Shown here: positions 35,336 through 44,466 of the stretch, piece after piece
How positions within the stretch are numbered: position 1 is the first letter of the stretch
Layout of the letters: the number at the start of each line of letters is the position of its first letter
Source of the DNA: Pseudomonas sp. MTM4
GTDB taxonomy: Bacteria; Pseudomonadota; Gammaproteobacteria; Pseudomonadales; Pseudomonadaceae
Length of the DNA: 64,000 nucleotides
Reading direction: 5' to 3'
Assembly: GCF_019355055.1 (NCBI RefSeq)
Contig: NZ_CP048411.1
Location: forward strand, 3,561,501-3,625,500
Program-made: the position numbers and the translations under genes
Notes under the pieces: generated by a model
Told to the model about the DNA's origin: nothing
Databases searched by the model: none
Seen by the model: only the letters and a program-made list of their open reading frames with translations

Positions 35336-38329
35336 ATGGATAGCCGTCGCATAGAGCTGGCCTGGCTGACGCTGGGTTTGCTCTGGTTTTTGCTTGGTAT
35401 AACGTGGATTTCGACGGCTAAGCTTTACCAACAAGGCTTGATTGTTCTGTTCTGGATTCCAGCTATCTGGTCGTCCTGGTCTTATCGCGCATTGCTACTC
35501 GACCTCTGGCGGCAGGAAAAGCCGCTTGTGGCGGCATTGTTTGCATTGGTCGCGTGGGCTGCAATCAGCGTGTTCTGGAGCGCTGCCGAGGAGCCTGCGC
35601 GCGAAGCCAAACGACTGTTTTATGTGCTGTTTTTCCTACTGGGTTTGGTTTGCCTGGGGCAGACACCATCGCGTGTCGTCTCTGTCCTGCGGTGGGCTGG
35701 TTTCGGTCTGGCACTTGCTGCGCTGGCCGCGCTGATACAGCGCTATGGACTCGAGGCGAAGCCCTGGGCATGGCGGGCGCAGGGGTTCGGCCTGCTCGAT
35801 CATCCGATTATTGGCGGCTATGTATTTGGCATGGCACTTATCTGGTGGTTCTGTTTGCCACCCAGGCGGACTGCGCTGCGGGTGGTCTGGGCGGCCGGTT
35901 TGTTGGCGCTTTTTACGTTCATCGTGATGACACAGAGCCGTGGTGTATGGGTTGCCCTGCTGACCAGTGTGCTGTTGATGCCTGTTTGGAGGGTTGGGCG
36001 GGCCGGTTTGATCGTGGCCGTCTTGCTACTTTTGGTGGCTGCCGTCGGTTACTGGTTATTTGGCAACTATGTGGTCGCTAGAGGCACCTCTTATCGCCCC
36101 GAAATCTTCGCTGCAAGCCTAGGAATGGTCGCTGATCGGTCCTGGCTGGGTTTAGGGTTGGGGAGCGAGTACCAAGTCGAAGCCTTGGGGCGCATGTTCG
36201 ACCATGCTCATAACCTGTTTACCCATGTGGCTTTAGAGCTTGGACTTCCCGGTCTCGTGCTTTGGTTGGCAATCTGGGGTCGCAGCTTTGTCATCGCGAT
36301 ACAGGAGCGGTCAACGACTCTTGGTAGCGTGTTGTTGGGTATGCTGTTGTTCAGCACAATGGCGCTATTGTTCGATGGCGCGAACCTGTGGGACTCTCCT
36401 CGCCCCGAGTGGTTCTTGACTTGGCTGCCGGTGGGTCTAGCGCTGGGGCTGAGGGCAGGGTCGGTTACCTCACTGTGCTACCATTTCCGCCCTTCGACAT
36501 ATGAGTTGCATTCTCCTATGAGTGGCTCACCCCTGAAGGCCGACACGGCTTCGAGTCTAAGCATCTACCTGAGGTTGCTGCGCTACGTGCTCCCCTATTG
36601 GGGGCTATTCGCAATCAGCCTTCTCGGCTTCCTCCTTTTCGCCTCCACCCAGCCGATGCTGGGCTACATCCTCAAGTTCTTCGTCGATGGATTGAATAAC
36701 CCGGATGCTAGCTTTTTCGCCCAGGTGCCTCACCTGAAAGAGCTGGAATGGCTGGCCGAGCTGAAGCTCCTGCAGGCCGTGCCGTTGTTGATCGTGCTCA
36801 TTGCGTTGATGCAGGGCATTGGCTCATTTTTTGGCAATTATTTTCTAGCCAAGGTTTCGCTGGGCCTGGTTCATGACTTGCGCGTCGCGCTGTTCAACAA
36901 CCTGCTGACGCTGCCCAATCGCTACTTCGACAGCCACAACTCCGGCCATCTGATTTCGCGTATCACCTATAACGTGACGATGGTCACCGGTGCAGCGACC
37001 GATGCGATCAAGGTTGTGGTGCGAGAAGGCATGACCGTCATTTTCCTATTTGGCACGCTGCTTTGGATGAACTGGAAGCTGACCATGGTGATGGTGGCGA
37101 TTCTTCCCGTCATTGGTGTCATGGTTTCCAGCGCCAGCAAGAAATTCCGCAAGCAGAGCAAGAAGATTCAGGTCGCGATGGGTGATGTCACCCATGTCGC
37201 TTCCGAAACCATTCAGGGCTACCGAGTCGTGCGCAGTTTTGGCGGCGAGAGCTACGAGCAGCATCGCTTCTTCGGCGCCAGCACGGATAACACCGCCAAG
37301 CAGCTGCGCATGGTCAAGACTAACGCGGTCTATACGCCAACCCTGCAGTTGGTTATCTACAGTGCGATGGCGCTGCTAATGTTCTTGGTTCTGTTGTTGC
37401 GCGGGGATGCATCGGCGGGCGATCTGGTGGCCTACATCACGCTGGCGGGCCTGTTGCCAAAACCGATCCGGCAGCTTTCGGAAGTCAGTTCGACGATTCA
37501 GAAGGGTGTGGCTGGTGCAGAGAGCATTTTCGAACAGTTGGACGAGGCCCAGGAAATCGATAGCGGTACGCTTGAGCGTGATCGGGTCAATGGGCGTCTC
37601 GACGTCAGTGGCCTGAGTTTCGTTTATCCCGGCACCGATAAGCAGGTGCTGCACGATATCAATTTCTCGGTGGAGCCGGGGCAGATGGTGGCGCTGGTCG
37701 GACGATCCGGCAGCGGCAAGTCGACCCTGGCGAATCTGATTCCTCGCTTCTATCACCATGATCAAGGGCAGATTTTGCTGGATGGAGCGGATATTCAAAG
37801 TTACAGGCTGCGCAATCTGCGCCGGCATATCGCGTTGGTCACTCAGCAGGTCACGCTGTTCAACGACACGGTTGCCAATAACATCGCCTATGGCGATCTG
37901 GCCGGCGCACCGCTGGAAGATATCCAGCGTGCGGCCCGCGACGCCTACGCCGATGAATTCATTGAGCAGATGCCTGAGGGTTACCAGACCCAAGTTGGAG
38001 AAAATGGCGTACTGCTGTCCGGCGGCCAGCGTCAGCGCTTGGCCATCGCCCGTGCGCTGTTGAAGAACGCGCCGGTACTGATTCTGGACGAGGCGACCTC
38101 GGCGCTGGACACCGAATCCGAGCGGCACATCCAGGGTGCGCTGGATCATGCGATGACGGGGCGCACCACGCTGGTGATAGCGCACCGCCTGAGTACCATC
38201 GAAAAGGCCGATCTCATTTTGGTGATGGAGCAGGGGCGTATCGTCGAGCGTGGTACGCATGCCGAATTGCTTGTGGCCAATGGCGCCTATGCCAGGTTGC
38301 ACGCAACACAGTTCAAGGATGAGGCCTAG
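35336..38329 (+). CDS. WaaL O-antigen ligase fused in frame to MsbA lipid A exporter
   Basis: One uninterrupted frame of 997 residues. Residues 1-394 are a complete WaaL/Wzy_C protein: 10-12 hydrophobic segments, QSRGVWVAL, the periplasmic loop ARGTSYRPEIF with Arg residues, and the His motif FDHAHNLFTHVALELGLPG. Residues 395-997 are a complete MsbA half-transporter: six-helix exporter domain, then Walker A GRSGSGKST (about 789-796), LSGGQRQR, LILDEATSALD and the AHRLST His loop. MsbA flips lipid A-core across the inner membrane and WaaL joins O-antigen to it on the periplasmic side. They are normally separate adjacent genes. The ATG at 35336 has AAGGGG 5 bases upstream. A sequencing error removing a stop cannot be excluded. 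Confidence 0.8.
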   Translation: MDSRRIELAWLTLGLLWFLLGITWISTAKLYQQGLIVLFWIPAIWSSWSYRALLLDLWRQEKPLVAALFALVAWAAISVFWSAAEEPAREAKRLFYVLFFLLGLVCLGQTPSRVVSVLRWAGFGLALAALAALIQRYGLEAKPWAWRAQGFGLLDHPIIGGYVFGMALIWWFCLPPRRTALRVVWAAGLLALFTFIVMTQSRGVWVALLTSVLLMPVWRVGRAGLIVAVLLLLVAAVGYWLFGNYVVARGTSYRPEIFAASLGMVADRSWLGLGLGSEYQVEALGRMFDHAHNLFTHVALELGLPGLVLWLAIWGRSFVIAIQERSTTLGSVLLGMLLFSTMALLFDGANLWDSPRPEWFLTWLPVGLALGLRAGSVTSLCYHFRPSTYELHSPMSGSPLKADTASSLSIYLRLLRYVLPYWGLFAISLLGFLLFASTQPMLGYILKFFVDGLNNPDASFFAQVPHLKELEWLAELKLLQAVPLLIVLIALMQGIGSFFGNYFLAKVSLGLVHDLRVALFNNLLTLPNRYFDSHNSGHLISRITYNVTMVTGAATDAIKVVVREGMTVIFLFGTLLWMNWKLTMVMVAILPVIGVMVSSASKKFRKQSKKIQVAMGDVTHVASETIQGYRVVRSFGGESYEQHRFFGASTDNTAKQLRMVKTNAVYTPTLQLVIYSAMALLMFLVLLLRGDASAGDLVAYITLAGLLPKPIRQLSEVSSTIQKGVAGAESIFEQLDEAQEIDSGTLERDRVNGRLDVSGLSFVYPGTDKQVLHDINFSVEPGQMVALVGRSGSGKSTLANLIPRFYHHDQGQILLDGADIQSYRLRNLRRHIALVTQQVTLFNDTVANNIAYGDLAGAPLEDIQRAARDAYADEFIEQMPEGYQTQVGENGVLLSGGQRQRLAIARALLKNAPVLILDEATSALDTESERHIQGALDHAMTGRTTLVIAHRLSTIEKADLILVMEQGRIVERGTHAELLVANGAYARLHATQFKDEA
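36518..38329 (+). CDS. msbA: MsbA module of the fusion, with its likely ancestral start
   Basis: The ATG at 36518 would give a 603-residue MsbA, the family length in P. aeruginosa as I recall. No Shine-Dalgarno sequence precedes it; the upstream bases are pyrimidine-rich (TTCTCCT). A TGA in another frame overlaps this ATG (ATGA), ending a six-codon frame that starts at 36501. MsbA is probably essential, so it is made either as the fusion, by internal initiation here, or by cleavage. Exporter and ATPase motifs are listed under the fused gene. Confidence 0.6.
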   Translation: MSGSPLKADTASSLSIYLRLLRYVLPYWGLFAISLLGFLLFASTQPMLGYILKFFVDGLNNPDASFFAQVPHLKELEWLAELKLLQAVPLLIVLIALMQGIGSFFGNYFLAKVSLGLVHDLRVALFNNLLTLPNRYFDSHNSGHLISRITYNVTMVTGAATDAIKVVVREGMTVIFLFGTLLWMNWKLTMVMVAILPVIGVMVSSASKKFRKQSKKIQVAMGDVTHVASETIQGYRVVRSFGGESYEQHRFFGASTDNTAKQLRMVKTNAVYTPTLQLVIYSAMALLMFLVLLLRGDASAGDLVAYITLAGLLPKPIRQLSEVSSTIQKGVAGAESIFEQLDEAQEIDSGTLERDRVNGRLDVSGLSFVYPGTDKQVLHDINFSVEPGQMVALVGRSGSGKSTLANLIPRFYHHDQGQILLDGADIQSYRLRNLRRHIALVTQQVTLFNDTVANNIAYGDLAGAPLEDIQRAARDAYADEFIEQMPEGYQTQVGENGVLLSGGQRQRLAIARALLKNAPVLILDEATSALDTESERHIQGALDHAMTGRTTLVIAHRLSTIEKADLILVMEQGRIVERGTHAELLVANGAYARLHATQFKDEA

Positions 38330-38506
38330 GCTGAACGGTGGACCTGCCGAATGACGCAGGCCAAGGTCTGTCAGGTTCGGCCGGTTCACTGCGCCGCAGG
38401 TCCGCAACGCTCTGCAATCGCCATGCTCTCCCTGTGTTTACGGCAAGAATTCGCCAGTCCCATGCTGCTATGCTTTGCAGCGTTTTTCTTCCGCCCCGGA
38501 GCCCTC

Positions 38507-39928
38507 ATGAAACTGTCCATGCCCCGTTTCGACCAAGCCCCCGTTCTGGTAGTGGGCGATGTCATGCTCGATCGCTACTGGCATGGCGGCACGTCGCGGA
38601 TTTCGCCGGAGGCGCCGGTGCCGGTGGTCAAGGTCGAGCAGATCGAGGACCGTCCCGGTGGTGCGGCCAACGTCGCGCTGAACATCGCGGCGCTGGGCGC
38701 TCCGGCTGCGTTGGTGGGGGTAACCGGTGAAGATGAAGCGTGCCAAAGCCTGGCCGACAGTCTGGCCGCAGCCGGTGTGCAAGCGCATTTCCAGCGCATC
38801 GAGCATCAGCCGACCATCGTCAAGCTGCGGGTGATGAGCCGCCACCAGCAACTGCTGCGCATGGACTTCGAGGAAGCCTTCGAAACCGATGCTGGAGCAT
38901 TGCTCGAGGACGTCGAAGGATTGCTGGCTGGCGTCAGAGTGCTGGTGCTGTCCGATTACGGCAAGGGCGCGCTGAAGAATCATCAGGCGCTGATCGAGGC
39001 TGCTCGCCGCCGTGGCATTCCGGTGCTGGCCGATCCCAAGGGCAAGGATTTCGAAATCTATCGTGGCGCCTCGCTGATTACGCCGAATCTCGGCGAGTTC
39101 GAGGCCATCGTTGGGCGATGCGCTGACGAAGTCGAGCTGGTGGCCAAGGGCGCTGAGCTCATGCAACAGCTGGAGCTTGATGCTTTGCTCGTAACCCGAG
39201 GCGAGCATGGCATGACGCTGCTGCGTCCGGAGCACTCTCCGTTGCATTTGCCGGCGCGCGCACGTGAGGTGTTCGATGTCACCGGAGCTGGCGATACCGT
39301 CATTTCGACCCTGGCGGCAGCCATCGCTGCGGGGGAGGAGCTGCCGCAGGCCGTGGCGTTGGCCAATCTGGCCGCCGGTATCGTGGTTGGCAAGCTGGGC
39401 ACCGCCTGCATCAGTGCGCCTGAGCTGCGCCGTGCCGTGCAGCGCGAGGAGGGTTCAGAGCGCGGGGTGATGACGCTCGAGCAACTGCTCACGGCGATCG
39501 AGGACGCCCGCGCTGAAGGCGAGAAGATCGTTTTCACCAACGGCTGCTTCGACATTCTGCACGCCGGTCATGTGACCTATCTGGAGCAGGCCCGCGCGCA
39601 GGGCGATCGACTGGTCGTTGCGGTCAACGATGACGGCTCGGTGAGTCGCCTGAAGGGGCCGGGCCGGCCGATCAATTCGGTCGATCGGCGCATGGCCGTG
39701 CTGGCAGGCCTCGGTGCTGTCGACTGGGTCGTTTGCTTCGCCGAAGACACGCCGGAAAAGCTGCTCGCCAAGGTCAGGCCGGACGTGCTGGTCAAGGGCG
39801 GCGACTACGGCGTGGATCAGGTGGTCGGGGCGGATCTGGTCACCGCCTATGGCGGCGAGGTGAAGGTGCTGGGGCTGGTCGAGAACAGCTCGACCACGGC
39901 GATCGTCGAGAGGATTCGCAAGGCCTAG
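38507..39928 (+). CDS. hldE: HldE, heptose-7-P kinase / heptose-1-P adenylyltransferase
   Basis: This 473-residue bifunctional enzyme makes ADP-D-glycero-D-manno-heptose for the LPS inner core. The N-terminal ribokinase-type domain (about 1-315) shows VGDVMLDRYWHGG, RPGGAANVALN and DVTGAGDTVISTLAAA with the catalytic Asp. The C-terminal nucleotidyltransferase domain (about 340-473) has FTNGCFDILHAGHVTYL with the HxGH motif. The ATG at 38507 has GGAG 6 bases upstream and gives the family length. It follows msbA by 177 bp, in the same order as PAO1. Confidence 0.95.
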   Translation: MKLSMPRFDQAPVLVVGDVMLDRYWHGGTSRISPEAPVPVVKVEQIEDRPGGAANVALNIAALGAPAALVGVTGEDEACQSLADSLAAAGVQAHFQRIEHQPTIVKLRVMSRHQQLLRMDFEEAFETDAGALLEDVEGLLAGVRVLVLSDYGKGALKNHQALIEAARRRGIPVLADPKGKDFEIYRGASLITPNLGEFEAIVGRCADEVELVAKGAELMQQLELDALLVTRGEHGMTLLRPEHSPLHLPARAREVFDVTGAGDTVISTLAAAIAAGEELPQAVALANLAAGIVVGKLGTACISAPELRRAVQREEGSERGVMTLEQLLTAIEDARAEGEKIVFTNGCFDILHAGHVTYLEQARAQGDRLVVAVNDDGSVSRLKGPGRPINSVDRRMAVLAGLGAVDWVVCFAEDTPEKLLAKVRPDVLVKGGDYGVDQVVGADLVTAYGGEVKVLGLVENSSTTAIVERIRKA

Positions 39929-40000
39929 AGGGGTTGTAAACGGCCGAGCGTAACCATGCGCAAAGCGCTACGGTCGTGCTCCGGAGCGTACTGTTCCTGC

Positions 40001-40071
40001 GTAGGAGTGGGTCATGCCCATGAAGAACTCCGCGCCGTATATGGCTTTTGTTCGCAGGCATGGCCTGCTCC
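40001..40071. repeat. inverted pair of REP-like palindromes
   Basis: GTAGGAGTGGGTCATGCCCA (40001-40020) resembles the Pseudomonas REP pattern GTAGGAGCGGGTTTACCCGC. The opposite-facing GCAGGCATGGCCTGCTCC (40054-40071) is a second palindrome about 35 bp away. The pair lies between the convergent ends of hldE and the unknown gene at 40091, a common REP location. It could act as a weak transcription stop. Confidence 0.55.
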
Positions 40072-40090
40072 TTCAAGGTTGGCGGGTCTC

Positions 40091-40978
40091 TCAGCGCGTC
40101 ACGGCCGCGGGCCTCGCCGCCCACCATTCCCTCCAGCGGATGCGCTCGTCGCGAACCACCCAGTCCTCCTGCTGCGTGAAGCTCTCGGCTAGCCACAGCC
40201 CCCGCGTGCCTATCATGCTGAGCTGGCCGTTGCGCAGGTGCAGGAGCTGATCTTGCGGCTGACCTTCATGCAGCGGGACCAGGTAGAGGTCGGGCCGGCT
40301 ACGGTCCAGTTGGGCGACCAGCTCTTCGCCCTCGAGCCGCTCGTCGACATGAAACAGGCTGAGTTCGCGGGTTTCCTTTGGCAGATCGAGGCGCATGTCA
40401 TAGATCAACTGCAGGGAAGCGGTTGGCAGATGGACATAGGCCCGCGGGCGTTCCATCAAGGTCATCTGGCCGCATTGCACCGGTTTGGCCGAGCCGGATA
40501 ACGAAGCCAGATTGAAATGCACCGCCTCGCGATAACGCAGGCTGCCTTGGTAAGGTGCGGGCAGCCAGGTATCGCCAAATCGCCCGGCGAGCCAGCCTTC
40601 GGGCGTTTCCAGCAGGCATTCTTCAGCGACTTCGTGAATCGCGGTCAGCAGCGGCAGGCTGAGCTCATGAGCTGGCACGTAACCAGAAATCAACTTGAGC
40701 ACGACGTCACCGCGGTCCTGGCGTTGCTGGCGCACCAGTACCCAATACTCCCGCCCCTGCCAGCAAAGCGTTAGGCGTACCGACACTCCGAGGTTGGCCA
40801 GTTCGATATCGAAGCGGCTCGGATCGTCAACGACCACGGGGCGGCGGCGCTCGAGCATCTCGCTGAAATTGAGCGGCCGCCCGAGGCTCTGGTACCGCAA
40901 GCCTTCGGGGCTGGCCTCGACGAGCAATGGCAGGGTTTTGAACGTGCTCGGGTTCCTGCGGATCAACACGCGCGGCAT
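40091..40978 (-). CDS. conserved protein of unknown function
   Basis: This encodes 295 residues with no signal peptide or membrane segments. It starts MPRVLIRRNPSTFKTLPLLV. A short stretch TAIHEVAEECLLETPEGW recalls the REVxEE helix of a Nudix box, but the rest of that box is not clear, so I do not assign it. ELSLFHVDERLEGEELVAQL and the Trp-rich C-terminus (RWREWWAARPA) are notable. It follows hldE in convergent orientation; the aldo/keto reductase gene lies on the other side of a 37-bp gap. Confidence 0.75.
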   Translation of the reverse strand: MPRVLIRRNPSTFKTLPLLVEASPEGLRYQSLGRPLNFSEMLERRRPVVVDDPSRFDIELANLGVSVRLTLCWQGREYWVLVRQQRQDRGDVVLKLISGYVPAHELSLPLLTAIHEVAEECLLETPEGWLAGRFGDTWLPAPYQGSLRYREAVHFNLASLSGSAKPVQCGQMTLMERPRAYVHLPTASLQLIYDMRLDLPKETRELSLFHVDERLEGEELVAQLDRSRPDLYLVPLHEGQPQDQLLHLRNGQLSMIGTRGLWLAESFTQQEDWVVRDERIRWREWWAARPAAVTR

Positions 40979-41015
40979 TCGGCTCCTCCTGACGTAGGCG
41001 GCCGTAGGGCCGTGA

Positions 41016-41828
41016 TTATCGTTGTTGGGACAAAACCGCTGCAGCGGTACGCACGTTATCTGACAGGTGGTTCGGGTTTATGGTGCCGATGATGGCGGCG
41101 CCAACGCCTGGATGCGCGAACAGCAATTCGAAGCTCGCTCGCACCGGATCTTCGCCGGTTTTTAGGCAGACGTGCCCGCTGGCCAGCGCTTTTTTGACCA
41201 GGATGCCCTTGGCGTGTGACTGAGCGTAGTCCAGAACAGGCCGCTCGCTCTGCTCGTTGAGGTTGTAGGTCACCATCGCGCAGTCGCCCTGTTCGAGCGC
41301 GAACAGGCCGCCTTCGACGGTCTTGCCGGACAGTCCGTAGCCGACAATCTTGCCCTCGCGCTTGAGATCGGCGAGGGTTTCGTAGACGCCGCTGTGCTGG
41401 AGAATTTCCAGGTCGCGTCCGTCCGAGTGCACCAGGACAAGGTCGATGCGGTCGGTCCGCAACCGCTGGAGGCTGCGGTCGACTGAACGTCGGGTATGGG
41501 CAGGCGAGAAATCAAAGTGCGATTGGCCATCGACGAATTCTTCGCCGACCTTGCTGACTACCACCCAATGGTCTCGCTGGCCCCGCAATAACGACCCCAG
41601 ACGTTGTTCGCTGAGCCCGTAGGCGGGCGCGGTGTCGATCAGATTGATGCCCAGATCGCGGGCCAGTGCGATCAGTTGGCGCGCCTGTTCATCATCCGGA
41701 ATGCGAAAACCGTTGGGATATTTGACGCCCTGGTCGCGACCCAGCTTGACCGTGCCCAGGCCCAGCGGTGACACAATGAGCCCGGTGCTACCAAGAGGGC
41801 GGTGCAGCTCATGCAAGGTCGTTGCCAT
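41016..41828 (-). CDS. aldo/keto reductase (PA4992-like)
   Basis: This 270-residue NAD(P)H-dependent oxidoreductase has a TIM-barrel fold. The catalytic Asp and Tyr are in NLIDTAPAYGLSE, the Lys in VVVSKVGEEF and the His in DLVLVHSDG; the C-terminal IIGTINPNHLSDNVR is the cofactor-phosphate region. The ATG at 41828 shares one base with the stop of the FAD gene (TGATG), so the two are co-translated. Substrate unknown; the pairing with a flavin oxidoreductase suggests a joint small-molecule redox step. Confidence 0.88.
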   Translation of the reverse strand: MATTLHELHRPLGSTGLIVSPLGLGTVKLGRDQGVKYPNGFRIPDDEQARQLIALARDLGINLIDTAPAYGLSEQRLGSLLRGQRDHWVVVSKVGEEFVDGQSHFDFSPAHTRRSVDRSLQRLRTDRIDLVLVHSDGRDLEILQHSGVYETLADLKREGKIVGYGLSGKTVEGGLFALEQGDCAMVTYNLNEQSERPVLDYAQSHAKGILVKKALASGHVCLKTGEDPVRASFELLFAHPGVGAAIIGTINPNHLSDNVRTAAAVLSQQR

Positions 41829-43000
41829 CAGAGCAATCCTTCCCAAAAGGGTGCGGTAACCGTTGGGCGTGGCAGTTCGGGTAGCGGCGGACGCGGTTGC
41901 GGATGGATATTGTCGCGGGCCAAGGCGGCCTCGACGCGGTCGGCGAAATCGGGGGATAGCGCCAATTTCGTCGGCCAGCCAACCAGCAGCCGGCCCTGTT
42001 CGGCGAGAAAGGCGTTGTCCGGTCTGGCCAGCGCTGACTGAGCCGGCTCGGCCCTGTCGATCCGCAGCGTCGCCCACTTCGCCGCGGACAGATTGATCCA
42101 GGGCACCAATTCCGCCAGCTCCTTTTTCGCCGCGGCGATCTGCGCCGCCTCGTCGCGCGCGACGCCGTTGGCCTCGGCCAGATCGCCGCCTAGATACCAG
42201 ACCCATTCGCCGTCAGCGGCCGGATGGCTGGTCACGGTGATGCGTGGTTTGGAGCCGCCGCCCAGGCAATGTGCATAGAGAGGTTTGAGCGTCGCCGCCT
42301 TTACCATGACCATATGCAGCGGGCGCTTTTGCATCGCCGGCTGCGTGAGCCCCAGCGCCTCCAGCAGCTCGGCGTTGCCCGCGCCGGCAGTCAGGACGAT
42401 GCGCTGCGCGGTTATGGAGCGACCATCGACGATCAGACCGGTCAGTTCACCATTCTCCCGCAGCGGCTCGATCCGGTCGGCCTTCAACAGGCCGGGACCG
42501 GCGAGCTCCGCGAGGCGCTGGATCAGGCTCGGCACGTCCAGCACCAGTTCGCTGAGCCGATAAACCTTGCCCTTGAATTTCGGGTGCTGCAGCGCCGGTG
42601 GCAATTCGTCGCCCTTGACCTGGCCGACCCGCGAGCGCACCGCCTTGCTGGCGAAGAAGCTGGTGAGATTGCCGGTCAGAGTGCCCGGCGACCAGAGATA
42701 GTGCGCATCGGAGAGCAGGCGCACGCCGAAAAGATCCAGCTCGCCGCCGCCTTGGAGTGCTTCACGCCAGCGCCGGGGCATGTCGGCGATAGCTTCCGAT
42801 GCGCCGGTCAGCGCGCCGGATAGCGCATACTTGGTGCCACCGTGGATGATCCCCTGGGATTTGACGCTCTGCCCGCCGCCGAGCACGTCCTTGTCCACCA
42901 GCAGCGTCGAATAGCCTTGCCGGCGCAGGCGCGCATTCAGCCACAGACCGGCAACGCCACCGCCTACGATCAGGACATCGGTGCTTAAGGAGTCGGGCAT
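41828..43000 (-). CDS. FAD-dependent oxidoreductase, DAO family (PA4991-like)
   Basis: This 390-residue protein begins DVLIVGGGVAGLWLNARL, the dinucleotide-binding fold for FAD (GxGxxG), then VDKDVLGGGQSVKSQGIIHG, as in glycerol-3-phosphate and 2-hydroxyglutarate dehydrogenases. A second FAD contact, RIVLTAGAGNAELL, lies near residue 210. Substrate unknown. It has no membrane anchor. It is the first gene of a two-gene unit with the aldo/keto reductase. Confidence 0.85.
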   Translation of the reverse strand: MPDSLSTDVLIVGGGVAGLWLNARLRRQGYSTLLVDKDVLGGGQSVKSQGIIHGGTKYALSGALTGASEAIADMPRRWREALQGGGELDLFGVRLLSDAHYLWSPGTLTGNLTSFFASKAVRSRVGQVKGDELPPALQHPKFKGKVYRLSELVLDVPSLIQRLAELAGPGLLKADRIEPLRENGELTGLIVDGRSITAQRIVLTAGAGNAELLEALGLTQPAMQKRPLHMVMVKAATLKPLYAHCLGGGSKPRITVTSHPAADGEWVWYLGGDLAEANGVARDEAAQIAAAKKELAELVPWINLSAAKWATLRIDRAEPAQSALARPDNAFLAEQGRLLVGWPTKLALSPDFADRVEAALARDNIHPQPRPPLPELPRPTVTAPFWEGLL

Positions 43001-43114
43001 GAGTAAACCTCGCCTGTAAAGCGTAAATACGGGCCGGCAGTATAACCGTCGGCGTAGTCGTCGCAGCCATGGTTGGAAAGCTGGGAGCGGGGGTAAGACG
43101 TTGTGGGCTGGCTG

Positions 43115-43138
43115 TTGGTGGGCTGAAGTCCACCCTAC
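43115..43138. repeat. GTAGGGTGGGC-type intergenic repeat, copy 1
   Basis: TTGGTGGGCTGAAGTCCACC followed by CTAC is a short hairpin (GGTGG/CCACC) of the GTAGGGTGGGCTTCAGCCCACC type common between genes in proteobacteria. It lies between the FAD oxidoreductase and waaA. A better copy is at 44628. Confidence 0.65.
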
Positions 43139-43194
43139 TAACTGACGCGGAACGCCGCCCGTCAGCGCCCAGCTTTCAAGTAAACTCCGCCCCC

Positions 43195-44466
43195 ATGAAC
43201 CGAACCCTTTATACCCTGCTGTTCCATCTTGCCTTGCCGCTCGTGGTGGTTCGCCTGTTTTGGCGTGCCCGCAAAGCGCCGGCCTATTCGAAACGCATCG
43301 GCGAACGCTTTGCTGTAGGGCTGCCCGAATTCCAGCCGCATGGCATCTGGGTGCACGCTGTCTCGGTGGGTGAAAGCATCGCTGCCGCGCCGATGATTCG
43401 CGAGCTTATGGCGCGGTATCCGCACTTGCCGATTACCGTGACCTGCATGACCCCGACCGGCTCCGAGCGAATCAGGGCGCTATTTGGCGATACGGTGCAG
43501 CATTGCTACTTGCCTTACGATCTGCCTTGGGCGGCTTCACGGTTCTTGCAACGACTGCAGCCGAAACTGGCTGTGGTGATGGAAACCGAGCTGTGGCCCA
43601 ACCATATCCACCAGTGCGCGCGTCGCGGTATTCCCGTGGCGCTGGCCAATGCGCGGTTGTCCGAACGCTCGGCGCGCGGCTACGCACGATTCGCCCGGTT
43701 GACCGCGCCCATGCTGGCTGAACTGAACCTCATCGCCGTGCAGACCGAGGCCGAGGCGGCGCGTTTCCGCCAGCTCGGCGCACGTGATGCCTGCGTAGAA
43801 GTAACCGGCTCGATCAAGTTCGACCTCAGCGTCGACCCGGTGCTGCCCGAGCAGGCCGCCCAGCTCCGCCAGCAATGGAGTGCCGTGATGCGGCCGATCT
43901 GGATCGGCGCCAGCACCCACACGGGCGAAGACGAAATTCTGCTGGCTGCGCATCGGCAGTTGTTGAACACCTATCCTGACGCGCTGTTGATCTTGGTGCC
44001 GCGCCATCCCGAACGCTTTGGCTCGGTATATGAATTGTGCCGGAAGCAGGGTTTTGCCACTGTCCGACGTACCCTCGGCGAGCCGCCGCAGGCCCGGACG
44101 CAAGTGCTGCTTGGCGACACCATGGGCGAGTTGCTGTTTCTCTTTGCGCTGGCCGATGTGGCCTTCGTTGGCGGCAGTCTGGTGCCTACCGGCGGGCACA
44201 ATTTGCTCGAGCCCGCAGCGCTGGGTAAACCCGTACTGACCGGCCCGCATCTGTTCAATTTCCTCGATATCGCCGCGCAACTGCGCGATGCCGACGCGTT
44301 GAAGGAAGTGGACAGCGCCCCCGCGCTGGCGGTGGCAATCGAGGCGTTATGGACGAATCCGGCAAGTGTCGAACAGGCTCGGGCCGCAGGGTGCCGTGTG
44401 CTGAGGAATAATCAGGGCGCGCTGGAGCGGCTGCTGGCAGGGCTGGGACGGCTGCTCGACCAGTGA
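43195..44466 (+). CDS. waaA: WaaA, Kdo transferase
   Basis: This 423-residue GT30 enzyme adds Kdo to lipid IVA at the inner membrane, the essential first step of core assembly. An N-terminal hydrophobic anchor (YTLLFHLALPLVVVRLFW) is followed by HAVSVGESIAAAPM with the catalytic Glu, METELWPNHIHQC, and GGSLVPTGGHNLLEPAALGK, which binds CMP-Kdo. The ATG at 43195 gives the family length; the frame is open upstream only through intergenic repeat DNA. It sits apart from the core operon, as in PAO1 (PA4988). Confidence 0.95.
   Translation: MNRTLYTLLFHLALPLVVVRLFWRARKAPAYSKRIGERFAVGLPEFQPHGIWVHAVSVGESIAAAPMIRELMARYPHLPITVTCMTPTGSERIRALFGDTVQHCYLPYDLPWAASRFLQRLQPKLAVVMETELWPNHIHQCARRGIPVALANARLSERSARGYARFARLTAPMLAELNLIAVQTEAEAARFRQLGARDACVEVTGSIKFDLSVDPVLPEQAAQLRQQWSAVMRPIWIGASTHTGEDEILLAAHRQLLNTYPDALLILVPRHPERFGSVYELCRKQGFATVRRTLGEPPQARTQVLLGDTMGELLFLFALADVAFVGGSLVPTGGHNLLEPAALGKPVLTGPHLFNFLDIAAQLRDADALKEVDSAPALAVAIEALWTNPASVEQARAAGCRVLRNNQGALERLLAGLGRLLDQ

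Noticed and set aside
36453..36521. frameshift explanation for the waaL-msbA junction
   Set aside because: Neither other frame continues waaL-like sequence; both have several stops nearby, so a simple indel is not supported, though a lost stop codon remains possible.
41829..42206. N-terminal extension of the aldo/keto reductase
   Set aside because: It runs out of frame through the FAD gene; the family start is at 41828.
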